NCBI GenBank assembly: GCA_933228675.1
Contig: OW121740.1
Span: 128,605,799 to 128,669,798, forward strand
Reading direction: 5' to 3'
Length of the DNA: 64,000 bases
Origin: Stomorhina lunata
Lineage: Eukaryota > Arthropoda > Insecta > Diptera > Rhiniidae
Within the stretch, counting starts at the first letter, position 1. Each line of letters opens with the position of its first letter. A model generated the notes under the pieces. The model was not told the origin of the DNA and did no database searches. It worked only from the letters and a program-made list of their open reading frames with translations. The position numbers and the translations under genes are program-made. Shown here one piece after another: positions 61,401 to 64,000 of the stretch.

Positions 61401-63506
61401 ATGGTTCGGATATTATGCGCTCTGCTGCTGTTGGAGATCCTTTGGCCTTGAAATTCGAGATCTTAGATGAATCTAGTCCTTATGAAATCTTTGTAAGAGA
61501 ACTAGTGGCCATGGATGGCGGCGATACAGCTGAAATTACCTTGATTGACTCCAATGGCTGTCCCACCGATCATTTCATTATGGGTGCTATCTACAAGAGC
61601 AGTTTGTCGGGCAAGGTTTTATTGTCACACTTTGATGCCTTCAAATTCCCCTCGTCGGAAACTGTACAATTCCGAGCCTTGGTAACACCCTGCATGCCTA
61701 CTTGCGAACCAGTGCAGTGCGATCAAGAGGATATTGGAGGCGAGGCGAAGTCTTTGCTTTCGTATGGTCGTAAACGTAGATCTCTTAATGTAACAGGTGA
61801 GTTGTCTGATTCGAATCGAACATGGTGTTAGTACTAGCAACAAAAAGTTGGTGATAGCCCAAGTTTTCTATAGAAAAGTTGGTGTTAGCCCAAGTTTTTC
61901 ATAGAAAAGTTGGTATTATCCCAAGTTTTCTATAGAAAAGTTGGTGTTAGCCCAAGTTTTATATAGAAAAGTTGGTGTTAGCCCAAGTTTTCTATAGAAA
62001 AGTTGGTGTTGGCCAAAGTTTTCTATAGAAAAGTTGGTGTTGGCCCAAGTTTTCTATAGAAAAGTTGGTGTTGGCCCAAGTTTTCTATAGAAAAGTTGGT
62101 GTTGGCCCAAGTTTTCTATAGAAAAGTTGGTGTTGGCCCAAGTTTTCTATAGAAAAGTTGGTGTTGGCCCAAGTTTTCTATAGAAAAGTTGGTGTTGGCC
62201 CAAGTTTTCTATAGAAAAGTTGGTGTTGGCCCAAGTTTTCTATAGAAAAGTTGGTGTTGGCCCAATTTTGTTATAGAAAAGTTGGTGTTGGCCCAAGGTT
62301 TCTATAGAAAAGTTGGTGTTGGCCCAAATTTTCTATAGAAAAGTTGGTGTTGGCCCAAGTTTTCAATAGAAAAGTTGGTGCTGGCCCAAGTTTTCTATAG
62401 AAAAGTTGGTGTTGGCCCAAGTTTTCTATAGAAAAGTTGGTGTTGGCTCAAGTTTTCTATATAAAAGTTGGTGTTGGCCCAAGTTTTCTATAGAAAAGTT
62501 GATGTTGACCCAAGTTTTCTATGCAAAAGTTGGTGTTGGCTTAAGTTTTCTTTAGAAAAGTTCATGTTGGCTTAAGTTTTCTATAGAAAAGTTGATGTTG
62601 GCTTAAGTTTTCTATAGAAAAGTTGGTGTTGGCTTAAGTTTTTTATAGAAAAGTTGGTGTTGGCCCAAGTTTTCTATAGAAAAGTTAGTGTTGGCTTGAG
62701 TTTTCTATAGAAAAGTTGGTGTTGGCTTGAGTTTTCTATAGAAAAGTTGGTGTTGGCCCAAGTTTTCTATAGAAAAGTTGGTGATATTGGAGGCGTGGCA
62801 AAATCTTTGCTTTCATATGGTCGTTAACGTATATCTCTTAATGTAACAGGTGAGTGTCTGATTAGACTCGAACATAGTGTTAGTACTAGCAACAAAAATC
62901 CTGGTCTAACAATGACATTAATTTCCTTAATCAAACTAAACAAACAAAATAATGTTTAAGCTGATGATCACTATCATTGTCAGCAACTGGTGGCGGCACC
63001 ACCATCATCGTCAGCATCAGCCTCAGTAGAAGCAGCGGCAATAGCAACAGCAACATTTGTAATTGCTGCAGGAGCATTTTAGAGCTGTTGCCTTGATGTT
63101 GATGTTGGTTGTTGCTGTTTGTTGTTTGTTTAATGATAACATTTTATTTTATCGCTTCATTTCAATGTTGTTTGTTGGTGCTTGCGTTGACTCTTTTTCT
63201 TCAATGTTTTTTGATTTTTTTTTTTTGTCTTTTTTCCAGCTTCCTTTGGTAATGGTGTTGCAGATGCTGGCAATCAAGAACATCATCACCAGCTCACAAG
63301 ACGACAACGTCGTGAAACAACTACAACAACAACGAAGAAACCTAGTCAAGAAGATATGCTTTTGGTACAATCAATTCAGATCACTGACAAATTTGGCTTC
63401 GATAAACAACAGCAACAACAATCGAAAGGCAGTGGTTACGATACAAGTGAAACCGTATTCATTGCCAGTGATGTAACAACACAAGGATTCTGTGTTAATG
63501 CCATTG
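842..63506 (+). CDS. PAN-ZP domain apical matrix protein, six exons, C-terminus incomplete
   Basis: Join 842-1410, 11501-11661, 13913-14114, 57307-57558, 60865-61796, 63240-63506 (intron phases 2,1,2,2,1,1). This gives about 794 residues without an internal stop. Domains: hydrophobic signal peptide (about residues 14-35); Cys-free Ser/Ala/Thr-rich spacer (36-177); three PAN/apple-like modules bounded by cysteines at about 178-262, 268-351 and 359-440; ZP module about 441-680, with four ZP-N cysteines at 447, 475, 496, 530 and ZP-C cysteines at 627, 671, 675, 680; RKRR furin-type site at 697-700; a second basic cluster RRQRR in exon 6. Known of the family: ZP modules polymerise in apical extracellular matrix after furin cleavage releases the ectodomain. 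PAN+ZP is the layout of Drosophila neyo, nyobe and trynity. NompA also has PAN+ZP and is the main alternative. The family's transmembrane segment is not yet reached. Domain calls rest on cysteine spacing and my recognition, not on a search. Confidence 0.85.
1498..1547. repeat. GACA/GTCA tetranucleotide microsatellite
   Basis: GTCTGTCAGTCAG then ACGGACAGACAGACAG, facing each other across TTTTCTATAA. This is a small inverted simple repeat near the start of intron 1. Confidence 0.7.
1548..4144 (+). repeat. 31-bp minisatellite block (A-rich orientation)
   Basis: More than 80 degenerate copies of a 31-bp unit containing the dyad GAAATTTTTGAAAAATTTC followed by a TATAAAAATAAG segment. Copies at 3290-3620 are most homogeneous; the ends are more diverged. 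I call this the A-rich orientation. The reverse complement (CTTATTTTTATAG) is called the T-rich orientation below. Confidence 0.95.
4145..4415. mobile_element. foldback element with ~75-bp inverted arms
   Basis: The left arm (4145-4220, beginning TACTGGCTTTAAAACC) and right arm (4340-4415, ending GGTTTTTAAGCCAGTA) are near-perfect reverse complements. They enclose ~120 bp of T-rich-orientation 31-bp repeat. Each arm carries one copy of the 32-bp unit seen at 1-312. No target-site duplication was found, so it may be a repeat rearrangement rather than a transposed element. Confidence 0.75.
4416..5852. other. unique AT-rich intron 1 segment with a TE-like fragment
   Basis: 4425-4482 contains TATATATACCCCC, a short gap, then GGTGGGTATAAAAA, which resembles ends of dispersed fly elements. 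A GATC run (CGATCGATCGATCG) lies at ~5175-5188. The 5378-5653 minus-strand open frame has no recognisable domain and is not called. No gene seen. Confidence 0.5.
5853..6787 (+). repeat. 31-bp minisatellite block (A-rich orientation)
   Basis: About 30 degenerate 31-bp units in the orientation of 1548-4144. At ~6788 it abuts the opposite orientation without unique sequence. Confidence 0.95.
6788..8814 (-). repeat. 31-bp minisatellite block (T-rich orientation)
   Basis: About 65 units in the reverse-complement orientation. A several-hundred-bp higher-order duplication is visible: 7130-7790 and 7950-8570 share the same series of variant units (GAATTTTATAGAAA, then AATTTAGTAGGA, then CTTTTTACAGC). 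The block is interrupted at 8815-8822 by the hAT-like insertion. Confidence 0.93.
8823..11288. mobile_element. hAT-like non-autonomous DNA transposon inserted in the array
   Basis: Terminal inverted repeat CATAGCTGTA (8823-8832) and TACAGCTATG (11279-11288), with weaker inverted similarity continuing for about 90 bp inward. It is flanked by an identical 8-bp target duplication ATTTTAAT (8815-8822 and 11289-11296). The host array phase resumes after it. Eight-bp duplications are characteristic of hAT-superfamily transposition. No transposase is recognisable; the inside is AT-rich, with subterminal regions that look mutually inverted. Open frames inside (9069-9269, 9859-10137, 10929-11207) are low complexity. 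Confidence 0.8.
9840..10740. mobile_element. possible nested TE relic
   Basis: Composition shifts away from the surrounding AT-rich element. It begins with a short hairpin, GGTCAAGACCGACC, followed by CATATGATACCTTACAC, and includes AATTGGTCAACCGGTCGATC. The style resembles dispersed non-coding elements I associate with calyptrate flies. No ends, duplication or coding region are defined. Confidence 0.35.
11289..11345 (-). repeat. remnant of 31-bp array beyond the insertion
   Basis: Begins with the TSD ATTTTAAT and continues AGGAAAATTTTCAAAAATTT, the direct continuation of the unit broken at 8822. Only about two units remain before unique sequence leading to exon 2. Confidence 0.85.
11501..11661 (+). 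CDS. exon 2: most of PAN module 1
   Basis: Acceptor ATTACAG at 11494-11500, donor GTGAGT at 11662. In the frame set by exon 1 it encodes residues 191-243, including DCLEACQGNETCQAVNYE and LCVLF. This is the PAN/apple pattern of a CLxxC, a middle cysteine and a hydrophobic C-x-L-F strand. It is too short for an ordinary ORF list because both ends are split codons. Confidence 0.9.
11662..12209. other. intron 2 start, unique AT-rich
   Basis: Donor GTGAGT at 11662, then AT-rich sequence with no open frame or repeat of note. Confidence 0.6.
12210..13810 (-). repeat. 31-bp minisatellite block (T-rich orientation)
   Basis: About 50 units, most homogeneous at 12770-12990. It ends about 100 bp before the exon 3 acceptor. 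Confidence 0.95.
13913..14114 (+). CDS. exon 3: end of PAN1 and start of PAN2
   Basis: Acceptor TTTTTACCTCAG ending 13912, donor GTAAGT at 14115. It encodes residues 245-310 in frame: AQKSC closes PAN1, then CARAWCVDRV opens PAN2 and RRDCFELCLGETEFTC gives its central CxxxC. An overlapping open frame on the same strand (13952-14170) is a shadow in another frame. Confidence 0.9.
14115..16012. other. start of 43-kb intron 3, unique DNA with a tandem ~109-bp duplication
   Basis: Mostly AT-rich with no recognisable gene. At 14832, 15877 and 15985 a shared motif, ATGTGTCTTAAGTCTTTTGT (first base varies), occurs. The last two are in a diverged ~109-bp tandem duplication (about 15790-15898 and 15899-16007) that also shares a GACAGAT-GGACGGA-like segment. 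Short open frames at 15210-15726 overlap on both strands and show no domain. Confidence 0.55.
16013..18022 (+). repeat. 31-bp minisatellite block (A-rich orientation)
   Basis: About 65 units. A ~233-bp higher-order repeat is visible: 17340-17530 and 17545-17735 carry the same unusual variants (AAATTCTTGAAAAGTTTCC, CTAAAAAATACGAAT, AAAAGCAAG). The block is bounded on both sides by the TCTTAAGTCTTTTGTT motif. Confidence 0.95.
18023..18829. other. unique spacer between oppositely oriented arrays
   Basis: AT-rich. It has the boundary motif at 18036-18058 and no credible gene; the 62-codon minus frame at 18292-18480 has no domain. It would form the loop of an inverted repeat between the arrays at 16-18 and 18.8-20 kb. 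Confidence 0.5.
18830..20068 (-). repeat. 31-bp minisatellite block (T-rich orientation)
   Basis: About 40 units, near-identical at 19510-19750, with one or two units flipped at 20025-20065. The boundary motif GTTTGTGCCTTAAGTCTTTT follows at 20081. Confidence 0.95.
20069..21760. other. unique intron 3 segment
   Basis: Higher complexity than its surroundings and less A/T-monotonous (for example 20940-21480), but no conserved exon or RNA gene recognised. The open frame 20493-20726 lacks a domain and has no splice logic. Confidence 0.5.
21761..23555 (-). repeat. 31-bp minisatellite block (T-rich orientation)
   Basis: About 58 units. Tandem variants with a long T-run (AGGGAATTTTTTTTTAAA) recur at 21945-22025, 22465 and 22680, suggesting local segmental duplication. 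The boundary motif lies at 23564. Confidence 0.95.
23556..25057. other. unique intron 3 segment
   Basis: AT-rich. The boundary motif is at 23564-23583. No open frame, RNA gene or clear repeat otherwise. Confidence 0.5.
25058..25500 (+). repeat. 31-bp minisatellite (A-rich orientation), diverged
   Basis: About 14 diverged units, many with CTATACAAATAAG variants. It abuts the reverse orientation at ~25500. Confidence 0.88.
25501..27165 (-). repeat. 31-bp minisatellite block (T-rich orientation)
   Basis: About 53 units of variable quality. The open frame at 26682-26903 is a translation of this repeat, not a gene. Confidence 0.93.
27166..29084. other. unique intron 3 segment
   Basis: Contains two abutting minus-strand open frames (27442-27774 and 27758-28024; 110 and 88 codons) without recognisable domains, and a CAT/GAT microsatellite at 28521-28548. 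The boundary motif is at 29004-29026. No gene supported. Confidence 0.5.
29085..30345 (+). repeat. 31-bp minisatellite block (A-rich orientation)
   Basis: About 40 units, near-identical at 29960-30130. Confidence 0.95.
30346..31474. other. unique intron 3 segment
   Basis: AT-rich. The open frame 30850-31077 has no domain. Nothing else seen. Confidence 0.5.
31475..32745 (+). repeat. 31-bp minisatellite block (A-rich orientation)
   Basis: About 41 units. An AATCAATTTTTG variant occurs at 31650 and in two adjacent copies at 32020-32060. Confidence 0.95.
32746..35584. other. unique intron 3 segment
   Basis: AT-rich, no credible gene. An inverted copy of the boundary motif (CAAAAGACTTAAGCCACA) lies at 34456-34473. 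A few badly decayed repeat units are at ~34970-35045. Open frames 32846-33061 and 34401-34703 are without domains. Confidence 0.5.
35585..36775 (+). repeat. 30-bp minisatellite, about 40 nearly identical copies
   Basis: An exact 30-bp period with core TTTCTATAGAAAATTTTTTG followed by TATC and an A-run. Very few variants: a paired CAAATTCTATAG at ~36170 and 36200, GCATC at ~36533, AAGTTTC at ~36635 and a TATT at ~36659. This is the most homogeneous array in the window, implying recent expansion or active homogenisation. Confidence 0.97.
36790..36885 (+). repeat. dispersed repeat, copy 1
   Basis: AAAAGCGGTATACTC, then GGGACTTTTGAAAACGACCA, then GACAAATCAATGCATGGAAG. Related copies are at about 41640-41880 (+) and 42960-43195 (-). 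It starts about 20 bp after the 30-bp array ends. Confidence 0.75.
38515..38605. repeat. GTCTGTCGGTC-type microsatellite
   Basis: About 90 bp of imperfect CTGT/CGGT tetranucleotide repeat. The open frame 38404-38622 runs through it and is spurious. Confidence 0.85.
38660..38920. mobile_element. TE-like relic
   Basis: GC-richer than the flanks. It contains GGTCACCATTTTGACCATAG (a short inverted repeat around CATTTT) and a twice-repeated AGCTCCCATATA. This style recalls short dispersed elements of higher flies. No ends or duplication identified. Confidence 0.35.
38930..41285 (+). repeat. ~29-bp degenerate minisatellite, TTTCTATAGAAA plus TTCGATAAAAAA
   Basis: About 80 degenerate units. A higher-order tandem duplication of exactly 200 bp is visible: TTTTCGATTA at 39241 and again at 39441, each followed by the same series of variants. 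Divergence increases towards 41.2 kb. It shares the TTTCTATAGAAA core with the 30-bp array but has a different spacer. Confidence 0.93.
41640..41880 (+). repeat. dispersed repeat, copy 2
   Basis: AAAAGCGATATATTCC, then GGGACTTTTGAAAGCGACCA, then GACAAATCAATGTATGGAAG and TGCAAAATCATTATATTATA. About 90% identical to copy 1 over the core by eye. Confidence 0.75.
42960..43195 (-). repeat. dispersed repeat, copy 3 (inverted)
   Basis: The reverse complement reads GGGACTTTTGAAAACGACCA, then CAAATCAATTTATTGAAG and TGCAAAATCTTTATATTATA. It ends directly against the 43.2-kb array and is inverted relative to copy 2. Confidence 0.75.
43200..45378 (-). repeat. 31-bp minisatellite block (T-rich orientation)
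   Basis: About 70 units, near-identical at 44500-44800. Every main-family block from here to the end of intron 3 is in the same orientation. Confidence 0.95.
45379..46594. other. unique intron 3 segment
   Basis: AT-rich; the open frame 45847-46029 is without a domain. GAGCTCTAGTTG at 46389 matches the edge of dispersed repeat copy 3 (GAGCTCTAGTTA at 42972). Confidence 0.45.
46595..47910 (-). repeat. 31-bp minisatellite block (T-rich orientation)
   Basis: About 42 units, more diverged at both ends. Confidence 0.95.
47911..49064. other. unique intron 3 segment
   Basis: The open frames 48031-48282 (+) and 48350-48616 (-) have mixed composition but no recognisable domain. Nothing else seen. 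Confidence 0.5.
49065..50505 (-). repeat. 31-bp minisatellite, TTTTCTATTTTTATAGG variant
   Basis: About 46 units. This block is fixed for TTTTCTATTTTTATAGG where the other T-rich blocks have TTTCTTATTTTTATAGG, so it expanded from its own founder. Confidence 0.95.
50506..51664. other. unique intron 3 segment
   Basis: Contains a 110-codon minus-strand open frame (50699-51031) with no recognisable domain, in AT-rich DNA. Left uncalled. Nothing else seen. Confidence 0.5.
51665..54012 (-). repeat. 31-bp minisatellite block (T-rich), two variant zones
   Basis: About 75 units. Units in 51665-52610 mostly read TTTACTATTTTTATAGG; those after ~52610 read TTTCTTATTTTTATAGG. A ~120-bp duplication (52170-52275 and 52290-52400) is visible. 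Confidence 0.95.
54013..55109. other. unique intron 3 segment
   Basis: AT-rich; the open frame 54163-54420 is low complexity. No feature supported. Confidence 0.5.
55110..57085 (-). repeat. 31-bp minisatellite block (T-rich orientation)
   Basis: About 63 units, ending roughly 220 bp before the exon 4 acceptor. The open frame 56461-56694 is a translation of the repeat. Confidence 0.95.
57307..57558 (+). CDS. exon 4: end of PAN2 and start of PAN3
   Basis: Acceptor TCTTTACAG ending 57306, donor GTAAGA at 57559. It encodes residues 312-394: SANYYRATNVCELSEMDR completes the PAN2 core, ENNC ends it, LCEFKRLSGR opens PAN3 and DECRDLCINSPY gives the PAN3 CxxxC. The split codon CG+A joins exon 3 across 43 kb to restore the family motif F-T-C-R-S-A-x-Y. 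This is strong evidence that exons 3 and 4 are adjacent in the mRNA. Confidence 0.9.
57559..58149. other. intron 4 start, unique
   Basis: Donor GTAAGA at 57559; no domain in the 57810-58091 open frame. Nothing else seen. Confidence 0.5.
58150..58765 (+). repeat. 31-bp minisatellite, GTGATCGCC subfamily, about 19 copies
   Basis: Unit GTGATCGCCAAAGTTTTCTA plus TAGAAAATTTG. A CTTTAG variant of the core is clustered at 58450-58690. High homogeneity; the last two units decay (GATTGCC, GATAGC). Confidence 0.96.
58766..59871. other. unique intron 4 segment
   Basis: AT-rich, with no open frame of interest and no RNA gene recognised. Confidence 0.5.
59872..60785 (+). repeat. 31-bp minisatellite, GTGATAGCC subfamily, about 29 copies
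   Basis: Unit GTGATAGCCCAAGTTTTCTA plus TAGAAAAGTTG. Sub-blocks with GATAGCTC (60385-60610) and with CCCAATTTTTC (60635-60775) show stepwise local expansion. Ends ~80 bp before exon 5. Confidence 0.96.
60865..61796 (+). CDS. exon 5: end of PAN3, entire ZP module, furin site
   Basis: Acceptor TCTCTTTTCAG ending 60864, donor GTGAGT at 61797. It encodes residues 396-705. CHSYDFGDTGDMVCRLS ends PAN3, and YNVTIECGA opens the ZP-N half, with cysteines 28, 21 and 34 residues apart (447/475/496/530). ZP-C carries DSNGCPTD and closes with TPCMPTCEPVQC. Then comes GRKRRS, a consensus furin-type site at 697-700, and a potential N-glycosylation NVT. The reading frame continues only to a stop at 61829-61831 in the intron. 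All the ZP is in one exon, unlike the interrupted PAN modules. Confidence 0.93.
61843..62782 (+). repeat. 31-bp minisatellite, GTGTTGGCC subfamily, about 30 copies
   Basis: Unit GTGTTGGCCCAAGTTTTCTA plus TAGAAAAGTTG. The first and last units carry GTGATA, as in the intron 4 subfamily. It is flanked on both sides by copies of the exon-5 tail (61730-61846 and 62783-62898). Confidence 0.96.
62783..62898 (+). pseudogene. broken duplicate of the exon-5 3' end with its donor
   Basis: About 116 bp closely matches 61730-61846: the last 67 nt of exon 5, the GTGAGT donor and some 45 nt of intron. The copy is shifted by about 1,053 bp. It has no acceptor and no ZP sequence. The codon AAA of the RKRR furin site is TAA here (stop at about 62825) and AGA is ATA. 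The preserved donor at about 62850 is a possible decoy 5' splice site. Confidence 0.85.
62899..63239. other. end of intron 5 with opa-like trinucleotide tract
   Basis: 62978-63060 is rich in CAT/CAG/CAA/GCA triplets. It is open in the phase left by exon 5 after a possible acceptor (ATTGTCAG, ~62982), but has no donor and stops at ~63095, so I do not call it an exon. Confidence 0.5.
63240..63506 (+). CDS. exon 6: post-ZP juxtamembrane linker
   Basis: Acceptor TCTTTTTTCCAG ending 63239, donor GTAAGT at 63507. In frame it encodes residues 707-794: basic RRQRR, a six-Thr run, a short Gln run (KQQQQQS), then TQGFCVNAIG. Linkers of this kind, ending in a G-F-C-V-N motif, precede the transmembrane segment in several insect ZP proteins (recollection, not checked). 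The open frame at 63356-63628 is the same frame read past the donor. Confidence 0.8.
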
Positions 63507-64000
63507 GTAAGTTACATAAACTACAGAAAGGGAACAGAACAGACGGACAGACAGACATACTGATCAAAAGACAGACACTTCTTTCTTTTAGCTCCAGTAA
63601 GTTACAGACTGACACTAACTACATTTAGCTATTTATAAGCTGGTAGTTGTTACCAGGAGATAGTACGGAAAAGGTATTAAACATTATTATAGTCCTCATC
63701 ATGTTTTAGAGACAATGTTTTCTTATTCTTGTTGATTTCTTTCTTTTTTCTAACCTAAACGTGCCTAGACGATTAAGGTTTAAGGTTGTTCTTTGTTTGT
63801 CGACTTTTTTTCCTATTCTATTTCATTCATCTGATATCAGGAATTGTTTACAATATTGGCCGAGTACTTAAGTTCAGTTGTTTGTATTTTGATTTCTTTT
63901 TTTTTGTATTTGGGATTTTTTGGCTTTCAGAAGAGAAAGGTGTGCAATCAGGCGTTAAGCTTTGACGTAATTGTTTTTGTTATAATTTAAGTGTATATTT
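63507..64000. other. start of intron 6
   Basis: Donor GTAAGT at 63507, a GGACAGACAGACA microsatellite at ~63545, then AT-rich sequence with a candidate acceptor ending 63930. No transmembrane-coding exon seen. Confidence 0.5.
63931..63965 (+). CDS. possible terminal exon (weak candidate)
   Basis: A good acceptor (T-rich tract then GGCTTTCAG ending 63930) is followed, in the phase left by exon 6, by EEKGVQSGVKL and a TGA at 63963-63965. If used, the protein would end without a transmembrane helix. The more conventional reading is that intron 6 continues past the window to an exon coding for the membrane segment. Confidence 0.2.

Noticed and set aside
61625..61843. 72-codon minus-strand frame over the exon 5 end
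   Set aside because: A shadow of the ZP-coding exon in another frame.
62978..63095. Possible alternative exon rich in CAG/CAT triplets
   Set aside because: In phase after a weak acceptor but without a donor before the stop; better explained as an opa-like simple repeat.

Overview
This window is a stretch of AT-rich eukaryotic, almost certainly dipteran, chromosome. It carries most of ONE very large plus-strand gene. The coding exons total about 2.4 kb (under 4% of the window) and join in frame across canonical GT-AG introns. The product is a secreted or membrane-anchored cuticle/apical-matrix protein: signal peptide, Ser/Ala/Thr-rich spacer, three consecutive PAN/apple-like Cys modules, a zona pellucida (ZP) module, then a furin-type RKRR site. 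That layout matches the insect neyo/nyobe/trynity group of ZP proteins, which shape the apical extracellular matrix in Drosophila. I cannot tell from sequence alone which paralogue this is, so no symbol is given. Base composition, intron content and the TTTCTATAGAAA-type minisatellites suggest a calyptrate fly (for example a blow fly). The species guess is inference.

Layout: 1-586 is probably the end of a 5'-UTR intron containing a 32-bp tandem array. The ATG exon is ~587-1410. Intron 1 (10.1 kb) holds long 31-bp arrays, a foldback element and a 2.47-kb hAT-like insertion. Exon 2 is 11501-11661, intron 2 (2.25 kb) is mostly array, and exon 3 is 13913-14114. Intron 3 is 43.2 kb and alternates array blocks with unique AT-rich DNA. 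Exon 4 is 57307-57558; intron 4 has two further array subfamilies. Exon 5 (60865-61796) carries the end of PAN3 and the whole ZP module. Intron 5 holds another array plus a broken duplicate of the exon-5 tail. Exon 6 is 63240-63506; the gene then runs towards or past the window end. The expected transmembrane segment was not found inside the window.

Roughly half of the window (my estimate, summing array lengths) is tandem repeat with a 29-32-bp unit. At least six sequence subfamilies share a palindromic TTTYCTATARRAAA-like core and a near-constant unit length of about three DNA helical turns. The main 31-bp family occurs in both orientations, in places as back-to-back inverted blocks. All of it lies in introns. 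No second protein gene, tRNA, rRNA or CRISPR was recognised. The other open frames are translations of the repeats or short chance frames without recognisable domains.
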